Under the pieces are notes generated by a model. It was given only the letters and a program-made list of their open reading frames with translations. It made no database searches and had not been told where the DNA came from. Both the position numbers and the translations under genes were made by a program. A DNA stretch of 64,000 bases, from assembly GCF_014648115.1 (NCBI RefSeq), contig NZ_BMQM01000001.1, positions 310,001-374,000 of the forward strand, in the 5' to 3' direction. Positions 21,731 through 33,506 of the stretch are shown here, one piece after another. Within the stretch, counting starts at the first letter, position 1; every line of letters begins with the position of its first letter. Source of the stretch: Deinococcus seoulensis. Its GTDB lineage: Bacteria > Deinococcota > Deinococci > Deinococcales > Deinococcaceae.

Positions 21731-21767
21731 GAACAGGCCCACCGCTAGATCTGCCGTGGGCCTGTTC
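21731..21767 (-). terminator. Hairpin after the quinone-reductase-like gene
   Basis: GAACAGGCCCAC pairs perfectly (12 bp) with GTGGGCCTGTTC. It lies 10 bases downstream of the minus-strand stop at 21777 and just upstream of the promoter of the next minus-strand gene. Confidence 0.6.
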
Positions 21768-21776
21768 CGGGTGGGT

Positions 21777-22649
21777 TCAGCTGCTCAGGGCCTCGGCGAC
21801 CGAGGTGTCCACCGGCGTGGTCGGGCGGCCGATCAGGGTGGTCAGGTCGCGGCTGGCGCTGAACAGCTCGCCCCGCGCGATCCCGGCGTCCACGTCGGCC
21901 AGGGTATGCGCGAAGCCTTCCGGCAGTCCGAAGCTCTGAAGGGTCGCGGAGTACTCGGCCTGCGGCAGGTCGCGGTACTCGACGGGTTTGCCGCTCTGGC
22001 GGGCATACTGGGCGGCGAGGTCCCGCATGGTCACGCTCTCATCCCCGGCGAGTTCATAGGCGCGGCCGGTCTGCCCCTGCGGGATGTGCCCGTCGGTGGC
22101 GAGGACGGCGGCGGCCGCCTCGGCGTAGTCGCGGCGCGCGGCGAGGTTCAGGGTTCCGGTTCCGGCCGCGCCGAGCAGCGCGCCGCTCTGGATGGCCTGC
22201 GCGGCGCTGCCGGTGTAGTTCTCGGTGTACCAGCCGTTGCGCAGGAAGATGAACGGCAGGCCGGATTCACGCAGGATCTGCTCGGTCGCCTGGTGGTCGG
22301 CGGCCAGTCCGAAGGTGGCGGTGTCGGCGTTCAGGATGCTGGTGTACGCGACCAGTTTCACGCCTGCGGTGCGGGCGGCGTCGATGACGTTGCGGTGCTG
22401 GCCGACCCGGTCGTTGAAGTCGCTGCTGGAGATCAGCAGGAGCTTCTCGATGCCCTGTAATGCCGCGTTCAGGGTGTCGGGCTGATGGTAGTCGGCGTGG
22501 CGGACCTGCACGCCCTGCGCGGCAAGTGCGGCGGCCTTCCCGGGGGTGCGGACCAGCGCGGCGATCTGCGTGGCGGGCACGCCCCGGTCGAGGAGTGCCT
22601 GGATGACGAGCTGGCCGAGCTGGCCGGTGGCGGCGGTGATTCCGATCAT
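21777..22649 (-). CDS. NmrA-like NAD(P)-binding protein, QorB-type quinone oxidoreductase
   Basis: A 290-residue atypical short-chain dehydrogenase. The N terminus ITAATGQLGQLVIQALL gives the NAD(P)-binding GxxGxxG, and the following LVRTPGK and LLLISSSD resemble E. coli QorB (YtfG), an NADPH:quinone oxidoreductase. Start ATG at 22649 is supported by AGGAGA seven bases upstream; the longer in-frame extension lacks a signal. It lies downstream of the Rrf2 regulator on the same strand with 92 bases between them, suggesting redox-responsive control. Confidence 0.82.
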   Translation of the reverse strand: MIGITAATGQLGQLVIQALLDRGVPATQIAALVRTPGKAAALAAQGVQVRHADYHQPDTLNAALQGIEKLLLISSSDFNDRVGQHRNVIDAARTAGVKLVAYTSILNADTATFGLAADHQATEQILRESGLPFIFLRNGWYTENYTGSAAQAIQSGALLGAAGTGTLNLAARRDYAEAAAAVLATDGHIPQGQTGRAYELAGDESVTMRDLAAQYARQSGKPVEYRDLPQAEYSATLQSFGLPEGFAHTLADVDAGIARGELFSASRDLTTLIGRPTTPVDTSVAEALSS

Positions 22650-22710
22650 GGTGGGTCTCCTGTGTGGAACAGCGGGGGGAATGGGGCGGGCAACCTGTAG
22701 GCGTTCTGGT

Positions 22711-22717
22711 GACATGT
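22711..22717. promoter_or_regulatory. Possible Rrf2 binding site upstream of the quinone-reductase gene
   Basis: The 7-mer GACATGT occurs here and again at 23175-23181 beside the rrf2-family promoter. Sharing of a half-palindrome (ACATGT) at both promoters suggests a common operator, but seven bases is weak evidence. Confidence 0.3.
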
Positions 22718-22741
22718 CGGAGAAAAAAAATCAGTCGGTCC

Positions 22742-23155
22742 CTACCCGGCGCGCGAGACGAGGTCCGACATCACGTCGGCCAGGGTCGTGCGGGCCAGTT
22801 CGGCCTCCATGGCGGCCTGGGCGCGGCCGAAGCGGGCTTCCAGGGTCGCCTGGATGTTCGCGCCGACCGGGCAGTTCGGGTGCGGACGCTCGTGCAGGCG
22901 GAACACGCTGTCCTCACCGTTCACGGCGCGGTACACGTCCAGCAGGGTGATCTGAACGGCGGGGCGGGTCAGGCTCGCGCCCGCCACGCCCTGCCGCGTG
23001 CAGATCAGCCCGGCGCGGCGCAACTGCCCCGCCACGGTGCGGATCACGACCGGGTTCGTTCCGACGCTGGCGGCCATGTCGGCGGAACTGCTGTGCTCCG
23101 GGAACTGACCGATCAGGGACAGCACATGCACGGCCACGGCGTACTGGCTGTTCAC
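22742..23155 (-). CDS. Rrf2-family transcriptional regulator
   Basis: A 137-residue winged-helix regulator. The N-terminal helix-turn-helix ([27 protein letters not shown], split across about residues 24-50) and the wing ([22 protein letters not shown]) match the family. Only two Cys are present (LICTRQ and PNCPVG), not the three-Cys Fe-S set of IscR, so it resembles YwnA/CymR-like or thiol/electrophile-responsive members. GTG start has GGAGG six bases upstream. A promoter with TTGACA at 23215-23210 and TAGAAT at 23191-23186 (18-base spacer) is readable on the minus strand. Confidence 0.85.
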   Translation of the reverse strand: MNSQYAVAVHVLSLIGQFPEHSSSADMAASVGTNPVVIRTVAGQLRRAGLICTRQGVAGASLTRPAVQITLLDVYRAVNGEDSVFRLHERPHPNCPVGANIQATLEARFGRAQAAMEAELARTTLADVMSDLVSRAG

Positions 23156-23174
23156 GCGATCCTCCCTTCTCTCG

Positions 23175-23215
23175 ACATGTAAGGATTCTATTGACAGGCC
23201 GTGACGGGTGTCAAG
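23175..23215 (-). promoter_or_regulatory. Promoter of the Rrf2-family gene with candidate operator
   Basis: Minus strand: consensus TTGACA, 18-base spacer, TAGAAT, then ACATGTCG near the expected transcription start. This is the best sigma-70-like promoter seen in the window, and the GACATGT motif shared with the downstream gene sits where a repressor could block it. Confidence 0.6.
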
Positions 23216-23295
23216 TGCCCGTCCGTGCCACGGCAGACGGGCAGACAGCGCCTCCCGTCACGGAACCCGGCGCGCCTCTCCCCTATGCTGGGCAG

Positions 23296-25149
23296 GTGCA
23301 TCCAGACGACCTGCCCGTGCTGCCCACCACCCCCGGCGTGTACATCTTCCGCAGGGGCGGCACGCCCATCTACATCGGGAAGGCCAAGAACCTGCGCAGC
23401 CGGGTCGGACAGCACTTCAAGGCCGGCGGCAAGAGCGGCAAGTTCACCGCGCTGGCCGACACGCTGGAATTCATCACGGCCCGCAACGAGGTCGAGGCGC
23501 TGGTCCTCGAGGCGAACCTCATCAAGCAGCACCGCCCGCACTACAACGTCACCCTGAAAGACGACAAGCACTACCCGTTCCTGAAACTCACCAACGAGGC
23601 GTTCCCGATGCTGGTCGTCACGCGGCGCGTCATCAAGGACGGCGGCCGGTACTACGGGCCGTACCCGGACTCGTCGGCGGTGCGGCGCGTGAAGAACCTG
23701 ATCGACACCATGTTCCCGCTGCGCAAGAACAGCGGTCTGCCCATGCAGAAGAAGGCGCGGCCCTGCCTGAACTTCCACATGGGCCGCTGCCTGGGCCCGT
23801 GTGTGGACCGCGCCGACCCCGGCGAGTACGCCCGCACCGTCGAGGACGTGACCAGCCTGCTGGAGGGCCGCGCCGCGCCCGTCATCGCCCGGCTCAAGGG
23901 CGACATGAAAGTCGCCGCGCAGGGCCAGGACTTCGAGCAGGCCGCCCGCGTGCGCGACCGCGTGCAGGCCGTCGAGAAACTGTTCGGCACCGAACAGCAC
24001 GCCTTCGTCAGCGACGAGACCGACCTGGACTTCCTGGGCGCCGCGCAGGCCGGCGAGTACGCCATGGTGCAACTGTTCCGCATGCGCGGCGGGCGCGTCG
24101 TGGGCCGCGACAAACGCTTCCTGACCGGCACCGAGGACGCCCCGCTCGGCGAGATCGTCGCCGCGTTCGTGCAGGACTACTACACGCAGGCCACGCACGT
24201 CCCCCCGCTGATCCTGCTGCCCGCCGACTTCGACGACGCGCCGGTCTGGAGTGAATTCCTGTCGGAGAAAGCCGGACGCCGAACCGAGATGCGCACCCCC
24301 AAACGCGGCGACAAGGTCGACCTGATCGACATGGCGCAGCGCAACGCGCAGAACGGCCTGGACTCCGAGATGGCGCTGCTGGAACGGCGCGGCGACCACC
24401 CGGGCCTGGACGCCCTGCGGGAAGTGCTGGCCCTCGGGGACCGCCCGTGGCGCATCGAGGGGTACGACAACAGCAACCTGTTCGGCACGAACATCGTGTC
24501 CGGCATGGTCGTGTTCGAGGGCGGCCGCGCCCGCCGGGGCGAACACCGCCGGTTCAAGGTCAGGGGCCTGGACCACCCGGACGACTACACCAGCATGAAA
24601 CAGACCATCGTGCGCCGCTTCACGGGCAGCCTCTCGGACAAGTTGCCGCTGCCGGACCTGCTGCTGATCGACGGGGGGCGCGGGCAGGTGAACGCCGCCC
24701 TGGACGCCCTGAAGGAGGCGGACGTGCGCGTGCCGGTCGTGGGCCTCGCCAAGCGCGAGGAACGCCTGATCCTGCCCGGCCGGTACGGCGCGCAGTGGTG
24801 GCTGGACACCGGCACCGAGGTCGGCGTGGACCGCGAACTGCTGCTGCCGCACACGCACCCGGCCCTGCGGATGCTGATCGGCGTGCGCGACGAGGTGCAC
24901 AACTACGCCGTCACGTACCACCGCAAACTGCGCGGCCAGGACATGCTCCGCAGCGTGTTCGACGACCTGCCGGGCATCGGGCAGAAGCGCCGGGACGCGC
25001 TGCTGGAGCACTTCACCAGCCTTGAGGACCTGGGCAGCGCGCCCATCGAGCAGATCGCCGCCGTGCCCGGCATGACCATTCGCGCCGCGCAGAGCGTCAA
25101 GGACTTCCTCGCGCAGCGCGAGGCGAACAGCCAGCCCATCACCAGCTGA
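23296..25149 (+). CDS. uvrC: Excinuclease ABC subunit C
   Basis: Dual-incision nuclease of nucleotide excision repair, acting with UvrAB on damaged DNA. The 617-residue protein has the N-terminal GIY-YIG domain ([18 protein letters not shown] split near residues 14-32), a Cys-rich stretch ([14 protein letters not shown]), a UVR domain (about 190-225), the RNase H-like endonuclease domain (EGYDNSN with the first Asp; LLIDGGRGQ) and C-terminal helix-hairpin-helix motifs ([13 protein letters not shown]). GTG at 23296 follows TATGCT (23284-23289) by six bases; the longer upstream frame has no such support. Confidence 0.96.
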   Translation: MHPDDLPVLPTTPGVYIFRRGGTPIYIGKAKNLRSRVGQHFKAGGKSGKFTALADTLEFITARNEVEALVLEANLIKQHRPHYNVTLKDDKHYPFLKLTNEAFPMLVVTRRVIKDGGRYYGPYPDSSAVRRVKNLIDTMFPLRKNSGLPMQKKARPCLNFHMGRCLGPCVDRADPGEYARTVEDVTSLLEGRAAPVIARLKGDMKVAAQGQDFEQAARVRDRVQAVEKLFGTEQHAFVSDETDLDFLGAAQAGEYAMVQLFRMRGGRVVGRDKRFLTGTEDAPLGEIVAAFVQDYYTQATHVPPLILLPADFDDAPVWSEFLSEKAGRRTEMRTPKRGDKVDLIDMAQRNAQNGLDSEMALLERRGDHPGLDALREVLALGDRPWRIEGYDNSNLFGTNIVSGMVVFEGGRARRGEHRRFKVRGLDHPDDYTSMKQTIVRRFTGSLSDKLPLPDLLLIDGGRGQVNAALDALKEADVRVPVVGLAKREERLILPGRYGAQWWLDTGTEVGVDRELLLPHTHPALRMLIGVRDEVHNYAVTYHRKLRGQDMLRSVFDDLPGIGQKRRDALLEHFTSLEDLGSAPIEQIAAVPGMTIRAAQSVKDFLAQREANSQPITS

Positions 25150-25163
25150 AGCGACCCAACGCA

Positions 25164-25193
25164 AGCGCCGCTCCCGGTTCAGGGGGCGGCGCT
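25164..25193 (+). terminator. Hairpin after uvrC
   Basis: AGCGCCGC pairs with GCGGCGCT (8 bp) around a 14-base loop, 15 bases past the stop. Weak T content after it. Confidence 0.45.
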
Positions 25194-25222
25194 GTGTGAT
25201 GCGGCGGGCGAGCGGCCTGGGC

Positions 25223-25408
25223 TCACGCGAGGTGCAGGCGGCGGCGCAGGGCCGTCAGGAAGAAGGTCAGGCCGTGCGGGCGGGCGGGATGCCGGTCAGC
25301 CTGGGCGCGTGCGGCCGCCTGCGCGAGCCGGACCTGCCGGGCCTGCGCCGCCTCGTTCAGGAGGGCCTGGGCGCGGACTGCGCCGGGATGGGTGGGAACG
25401 TGTTGCAT
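25223..25408 (-). CDS. Small basic protein of unknown function
   Basis: A 61-residue reading frame on the minus strand between uvrC and the PAP2 gene, starting MQHVPTHPGAVRAQALL. It is Arg/Ala/Gln/His-rich, with a predicted amphipathic helix in the middle and a hydrophobic-basic tail (LTFFLTALRRRLHLA). GGAGA lies six bases before the ATG, the main reason to list it. No family recognised; could be a chance frame. The 239 bases to its right (25409-25647) show nothing else I can interpret. Confidence 0.4.
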   Translation of the reverse strand: MQHVPTHPGAVRAQALLNEAAQARQVRLAQAAARAQADRHPARPHGLTFFLTALRRRLHLA

Positions 25409-25647
25409 GAGTGTCTCCGGGCAGGTGCGCCGCCGCCCCGCTGGCAGCCCGTACTGGCGCGTTCCCTGACGCCCTCATGGTGCGCCCAGCACCCCCCGGG
25501 GCACATGCGGCGACTGGCGCAGCGTGGGGTGCGCCATTGCGCCTAGCGCCCCCCCCTGCCGGACACCAGAGCGTTAAGTCCAGAGCGTTAAGTAACGGGC
25601 AAGTGCGCAGCCTGACGCGCAGGGCACGCAACCCCTGTAATGACAGG

Positions 25648-26343
25648 ATGTTTCCTCATTCCCGGCGTGAATTCCTGCCGTTCCTGCGCCAGCACTGGCG
25701 GTCCCTGCTGCTGGTGCTGCTGGGCGTGCTGATTCCCTTCGGGCTGTTCACGCACCTGACGTACGAGGTGTTCCGTGAAGGTGGGTTCTGGTGGGATCAG
25801 GGGGTGCTCGACTGGTACGCGCAGCGTCGCACCCCCGCCCTGACCTGGGCGGCCGAGACGCTCGCCACGCTGGGCGGCGTGATGGTCCTGCCGTTCGTGA
25901 CTGCCCTGCTGGCGTGGCTGCTGGCCCGCGCAGGCGGCCGGGCGCACGGCTGGTTTCTCGTGTCGGGCGTGGCGGGCGCGACCCTGCTGAATGTCGCGGC
26001 AAAAGTGGTGTTCCAGCGCCCCCGCCCCGATGAGTTGCTGGCCGTGCTGAACGAACCAGGGTTCAGTTTTCCCAGCGGGCACGCCATGGCGAATGCCGCG
26101 TTTGGTTTTGCGCTCACGCTGGTGTTCTGGCGTTCGCGGGCGGGGTGGCCGGTCGCGGTGCTCGGTCTGCTGTGGGCGCTGGCCGTGGGAGCCAGCCGCA
26201 ATTACCTCGGGGTGCACTACCCGTCGGACGTGCTGGCGGGCTTCACGGCCAGTGTCGCGTGGGTGGCGGGCCTGTACGTGGTCATGGCCCGGCGCTGGCC
26301 TCAGTTGCGGGGCTCTCCGGCTGGCCCGCGCGACACTCGGTAA
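25648..26343 (+). CDS. PAP2-family membrane phosphatase
   Basis: Integral membrane phosphatase of 231 residues with about six membrane segments. The three PAP2 motifs are present: [18 protein letters not shown] and [12 protein letters not shown]. Such enzymes dephosphorylate undecaprenyl pyrophosphate or phosphatidic/phosphatidylglycerol phosphates; which one applies is not readable. ATG at 25648 follows a TGTAAT/TAATGA box by a few bases. Repeat copy D lies after the gene. Confidence 0.87.
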   Translation: MFPHSRREFLPFLRQHWRSLLLVLLGVLIPFGLFTHLTYEVFREGGFWWDQGVLDWYAQRRTPALTWAAETLATLGGVMVLPFVTALLAWLLARAGGRAHGWFLVSGVAGATLLNVAAKVVFQRPRPDELLAVLNEPGFSFPSGHAMANAAFGFALTLVFWRSRAGWPVAVLGLLWALAVGASRNYLGVHYPSDVLAGFTASVAWVAGLYVVMARRWPQLRGSPAGPRDTR

Positions 26344-26383
26344 GGCAGAGTGTGGGCCTGAAGTGACGGCGTTGGAAGTAGTA

Positions 26384-26424
26384 AGTGAAACTATTCACGA
26401 TTATAGCCACTCGTGAATAGTTTG
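26384..26424 (+). repeat. Short palindromic repeat, family 1, copy D
   Basis: AGTGAAACTATTCACGATT, then ATAGCCACTCGTGAATAGTTTG. Between the convergent PAP2 and lysC genes. The outer bases ACTATTCACGA and TCGTGAATAGT are here a near-perfect 11-bp inverted repeat, longer than in the other copies. Confidence 0.72.
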
Positions 26425-26459
26425 TTTGCTCTCTGGTCATCACTTCCTGCACAGCAAGA

Positions 26460-26492
26460 GGCCCGGAACAGCACCCTACGGCTGCTCCAGGC
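26460..26492 (-). terminator. Hairpin after lysC
   Basis: AGGCCCGGAACAGC and GCTGCTCCAGGCCT form an imperfect stem (two mismatches) directly downstream of the lysC stop on the minus strand. Confidence 0.4.
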
Positions 26493-26508
26493 CTCCTGGT
26501 GGTGCGGT

Positions 26509-27915
26509 TCAGGCAATAACGGACTTACCCAGGTTGAACGCGGCGTGCACGGCGCGGGTCGCCTCGTCCACATGCTCGGCTTCCACGGCCACGCTGACGT
26601 TCAACTCGCTGCTGCCCTGCGAGATCATCAGGATGTTCACGTCGGCGGCGGCCAGCGCCGTGAACAGGCGCGCCGACACGCCCTTCTGGCCGCGCATGCC
26701 GCTCCCCACGATCGCCAGCACTGCCACGTGGTCCTGCTGCTCGACCTTCAGTTCCAGGCTCACCCCGGCGCGCAGGGCGTTCAGGGTCCGTTCGGCGTCC
26801 ACGGTCTGCACGGCCAGCGACACGTTGCTCATGCTGGACGACTGCGACACCATCAGCAGCGTGACGTTCTCGCGGGCAATGGCGTCGAACACGCTGGCAA
26901 TCACTTCCGGGATGCCCAGCACGCCCGCGCCGCTCACGTTGATGATGCTGACGTTGCGGATGGCGGTCACGGCCTTGACGGGGTGCCCGGCCTCGTCGCG
27001 CGGCTCTGCCTGTACCAGCGTCCCGGCGAAGTCCGGGTCGGCGGAGTTCTTCAGGCGCAGCGGAATGCCGCTGTCCTGGAGGGGCGTGACGGCCAGCGGG
27101 TGCAGGACCTTCGCGCCGAAGTACGCGAGTTCCATGACCTCGCCGTAACTCAGGACGTCCACGTTGCGGGCGTCCGCGACGACGCGCGGGTCGGCGCTCA
27201 TGACGCCGTCCACGTCCTTCCAGCCCCAGACTTCCGTGGCACTCAGGGCCTTGCCGATGATGGTGGCGCTGAAGTCGGTGCCGCCGCGCCCGAGGGTCGT
27301 GATGGCGCCCTTCTCGGTCTCGCCCATGAAGCCCGCCACGACCGGCGTGACCCCGGCGCTCAGCAGGCCGCTGAGGCGGTCCTTGATGCGTTCGTACGTG
27401 CCGGGCAGCGGGCGTGCGTTCCCGAAGTGCGTGTCGGTCACGATGCCCGCCTCGCCGCCGGACAGGTGATGGGCGCGCAGGCCGTCCTGTTCGAGGGCAA
27501 GTTTCATCAGGGGCGCGGAGAGGCGCTCGCCGAACGCGACGATCAGGTCGCGGCTGCGGGGCGTCAGTTCGCGCAGCAGGTACACGCCGTACACGGCCTG
27601 CCGGAGTGTCTCGTGCATCTCGCGGATCTCGCGGACGGTGTCGCTGTCGGGCGCGGCGCCGAGTTCCTGCGCGGCCGTGAAGTGCCGGGTGCGCATGGCA
27701 GCGATCTCGTCGTTCGCGCTGGCGATGTCGCCGGACTGCGCGGCGTCCGCGAGTTTCAGCAGCTGGTTGGTGACGCCGGCCATGGCGGATACGACCACCA
27801 CGACCTTCACGCCCTCGCGGATGGAGCGGGCGGCCAGGGACGCGCTGTGGCGGACGGCGCGGGCATCCTGCATGTTGGTCCCGCCGTATTTCATGACCAG
27901 AAGCGACTCGTTCAT
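26509..27915 (-). CDS. lysC: Aspartate kinase
   Basis: First enzyme of the aspartate family (Lys, Thr, Met, and diaminopimelate or ornithine-linked wall precursors). The 468-residue protein starts with the kinase signature VMKYGGTNM and contains [13 protein letters not shown] and the [16 protein letters not shown] substrate/ATP region. Two ACT domains occupy roughly residues 310-468 and mediate feedback control. ATG at 27915 lies five bases after TACTCT; 28 upstream residues in frame are not supported. Its length exceeds that of short (about 405-residue) LysC proteins and fits the longer single-chain class. Confidence 0.93.
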   Translation of the reverse strand: MNESLLVMKYGGTNMQDARAVRHSASLAARSIREGVKVVVVVSAMAGVTNQLLKLADAAQSGDIASANDEIAAMRTRHFTAAQELGAAPDSDTVREIREMHETLRQAVYGVYLLRELTPRSRDLIVAFGERLSAPLMKLALEQDGLRAHHLSGGEAGIVTDTHFGNARPLPGTYERIKDRLSGLLSAGVTPVVAGFMGETEKGAITTLGRGGTDFSATIIGKALSATEVWGWKDVDGVMSADPRVVADARNVDVLSYGEVMELAYFGAKVLHPLAVTPLQDSGIPLRLKNSADPDFAGTLVQAEPRDEAGHPVKAVTAIRNVSIINVSGAGVLGIPEVIASVFDAIARENVTLLMVSQSSSMSNVSLAVQTVDAERTLNALRAGVSLELKVEQQDHVAVLAIVGSGMRGQKGVSARLFTALAAADVNILMISQGSSELNVSVAVEAEHVDEATRAVHAAFNLGKSVIA

Positions 27916-28005
27916 GCCTGAGAGTATGACGTGCCGCTCCGCACGGCGCCCACAGGCGTCTGAGCAGGAGGCGCCGGAGGCAGAGGGGCTGGTGGGCAAG
28001 CGTCA

Positions 28006-28138
28006 TACGGATTCCGTTTGTTTCGCCAACAATCCGGAACTTCACCGGATTGCCGGCTCCACGTCCGGAACCCGCTTTGCTCCCACTCGCTTCGCTCGGA
28101 TCGAACGGGCTTTGCAGCCCATTCAATCGGAGTCCGTA
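28006..28138. repeat. Structured intergenic repeat, family 2, copy 1
   Basis: About 133 bp flanked by imperfect terminal inverted repeats (ACGGATTCCG on the left, CGGAGTCCGT on the right). Internal stems: CAATCCGG (28030-28037) with CCGGATTG (28045-28052), loop AACTTCA; and GGGCT (28107-28111) with AGCCC (28116-28120) inside an ATTGAA/TTCAAT-like helix. Copies at 39658 and 49011. It lies upstream of the YceI gene, between divergent genes. Confidence 0.85.
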
Positions 28139-28197
28139 TCAGGGAATCCGCAGGAAACGTTCACCGGTTCTTCACGGCAGCAGGTCAGAATAGTCGT

Positions 28198-28752
28198 GTG
28201 AACAAGTACCTGTCCCCGCTCTGCGCGCTTGCGCTCGCCACCACCCTGTCCGGAGCGGCGGATGCCGCCACGTACCGCACCCCGGACGGCACCGCCTCCT
28301 TCAGTTACCGGGTGGCCCTGGTGCCGGTGAACGGCAGCATGACCGGCGTCACGGCCAACGTCACGCTCGACCCGCAGAACCTCGCGGGCACCAGGGGCAC
28401 GGTCACGGTACCAGTCTCGACGCTGAAGACCGGGATCCCGCTGCGCGACTCGCACGCCAAGGGCCCGGACGCGCTGGGAACCGCGAAGTTCCCGAACGCC
28501 ACCTTCGAACTGACCTCGCTGACCGGCGGGAAACTGACCGAGGGGCAGACCGTGGCGACCACCGCCACCGGCAAACTGACCGTCAAGGGCACCACGAAGA
28601 CCATCACGGCGCCCATCAAGGCGACCCTGACCGGCGGGAAGGTGAACGTGAGCACGCAGTTCAAGTTCAATCCGCTGGAGTTCGGGGTGCGTTATCCGGG
28701 CGGCACGGACAGTGTCACCGTGGACGTTGCATTCGTGCTGGCCGCGAACTGA
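28198..28752 (+). CDS. YceI-family periplasmic protein
   Basis: A 184-residue secreted protein with a signal peptide (about 1-22, cleavage near GAADA-ATY) and one YceI lipocalin-like beta-barrel domain. Typical segments are TFELTSLTGG, GTTKTITAPIKATL and FKFNPLEFGVRY. Members bind polyprenoid-type lipids and are often stress-related; ligand here is unknown. GTG at 28198 is the start that gives an intact signal peptide. A long hairpin followed by CTTCTTTTT ends the unit. Confidence 0.85.
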   Translation: MNKYLSPLCALALATTLSGAADAATYRTPDGTASFSYRVALVPVNGSMTGVTANVTLDPQNLAGTRGTVTVPVSTLKTGIPLRDSHAKGPDALGTAKFPNATFELTSLTGGKLTEGQTVATTATGKLTVKGTTKTITAPIKATLTGGKVNVSTQFKFNPLEFGVRYPGGTDSVTVDVAFVLAAN

Positions 28753-28776
28753 GCGCAGGCGGCCCGGTGGGGCCAC

Positions 28777-28825
28777 GGGGCGGAAGCGGGCGCTGGAACG
28801 GCCTCTTTCCGCCCCGCTTCTTTTT
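28777..28825 (+). terminator. Intrinsic terminator after the YceI gene
   Basis: GGGGCGGAA pairs with TTCCGCCCC; the right arm is followed by GCTTCTTTTT, a proper T-rich tail, 25 bases past the stop. Confidence 0.7.
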
Positions 28826-28910
28826 GAACCCGGTTCACCAATCCGTTGGTGTGCAGAGGACACGAAGTCAGGTGTTGACAGGACGGGTTACACTGCGACA
28901 TGCGAGGTGA

Positions 28911-29948
<1,038 letters not shown>

Positions 29949-29957
29949 ACACCGCCC

Positions 29958-30009
29958 GGTGATGGTTGATGGTTGATGGTTTCCCGACTGTCGACCATCA
30001 ACCATCACC
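29958..30009. repeat. ATGGTTGATGG hairpin repeat between gap and pgk
   Basis: GGTGATGGTTGATGGT pairs perfectly (16 bp) with ACCATCAACCATCACC and is followed by TTTT. Also shares the ATGGTTGATGG unit with loci at 31998 and 39792. It could act as a terminator or a processing hairpin that makes gap expression differ from pgk-tpiA. Confidence 0.75.
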
Positions 30010-30045
30010 TTTTGCCTGCCTTTTTTACCTGCCTTCGGAGGAACC

Positions 30046-31214
<1,169 letters not shown>

Positions 31215-31218
<4 letters not shown>

Positions 31219-31946
31219 AGAACCTGCTGGCACTCAACTGGAAAATGAACAAGACGCCCAGTGAAGCGCAGGCCTGGGCGCAGGAACTCGCGGCAGGCCT
31301 GACCCCCGGCGACGCGCAACTGGCCGTCATGGCGCCCGCCATCATGCTGCCCGCCCTGGCCGCGAACCTCCCGGCCGGCGTGGCGTTCGGCGGGCAGGAC
31401 GTCTCCGCGCACGAATCCGGCGCATACACGGGCGAGATCAGCGCCGCGATGCTGGCCGACGTGGGCGCCCGCTACGCCGTCGTGGGCCACAGCGAACGCC
31501 GCGAGTACCACGGCGAGACGGACGCCACCGTCGCCGCCAAGGCCCGGCAGGCGCAGGCGAACGGCCTGACGCCCATCGTGTGCGTCGGTGAAGGCCTGGA
31601 CGTGCGCGAGAAGGGCGAGCACGTGCCCTACACCCTCGCGCAACTGGAAGGCAGCCTCGCAGGCGTCGGCCCGGACGTGGTCGTCGCGTACGAACCCGTG
31701 TGGGCCATCGGCACCGGCAAGACCGCCACCGCCGACGACGCCGAGGAACTCGCCCTCGCCATCCGCGAGGCCCTCACCACCCGCTACGGCAGCGACGCCG
31801 ACAGCATCCAGGTGCTGTACGGCGGCAGCGTCAAACCCGACAACATCGCCAGCATCTGCGCCAAACCCAACGTGAACGGCGCACTGGTCGGCGGCGCGAG
31901 CCTCAAGGTCACCGACGTCATCGGCATGAACGACGCCCTGAAGTAA
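31215..31946 (+). CDS. tpiA: Triosephosphate isomerase
   Basis: TIM-barrel isomerase of 243 residues interconverting glyceraldehyde 3-phosphate and dihydroxyacetone phosphate. Catalytic residues are visible in NWKMNK (Lys), [11 protein letters not shown] (His) and [14 protein letters not shown] (Glu and flexible loop); YGGSVKPDN forms the phosphate site. Coupled to pgk by ATGA overlap. A 15-bp perfect hairpin follows. Confidence 0.97.
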
Positions 31947-31961
31947 GCGGGGGCAAGACAG

Positions 31962-31999
31962 ACAGGAGCAGCGGCCGGGCAACTGGCCGCTGCTCCTGT
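31962..31999 (+). terminator. 15-bp hairpin ending the glycolytic cluster
   Basis: ACAGGAGCAGCGGCC pairs perfectly with GGCCGCTGCTCCTGT around an 8-base loop, 15 bases past the tpiA stop. Its right arm runs directly into the ATGGTTGATGG repeat. Confidence 0.7.
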
Positions 32000-32047
32000 T
32001 GATGGTTGATGGCGGATGGCGGATGGCGGATGGCGGATGGTCAACAG
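31998..32047. repeat. ATGGTTGATGG repeat with four GGCGGAT units
   Basis: TGTTGATGGTTGATGG, then four head-to-tail GGCGGAT heptamers, then a TCAACA that pairs with the first TGTTGA. Between tpiA and the gluconate operon end. Simple tandem repeat, likely variable in copy number between strains. Confidence 0.7.
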
Positions 32048-32108
32048 CGTGTTCGCGATCCGACCAGTTGTGTCAAGCCTGCCCCACTGCCTACTCCCTA
32101 CCGCCCGC

Positions 32109-33491
<1,383 letters not shown>

Positions 33492-33506
33492 GGGGTGGCT
33501 CCGGGC

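Noticed and set aside
23192..23197. TTGACA on the plus strand as the uvrC -35 element
   Set aside because: No -10 box at a workable distance; uvrC has its own TATGCT box next to its start.
28875..28894. TTGACA and TACACT as a gap promoter
   Set aside because: Only eight bases separate them, far below the spacing a sigma-70-type promoter needs.
31998..32047. CRISPR-like tandem repeat
   Set aside because: Units are seven bases with no spacers and no cas genes nearby.
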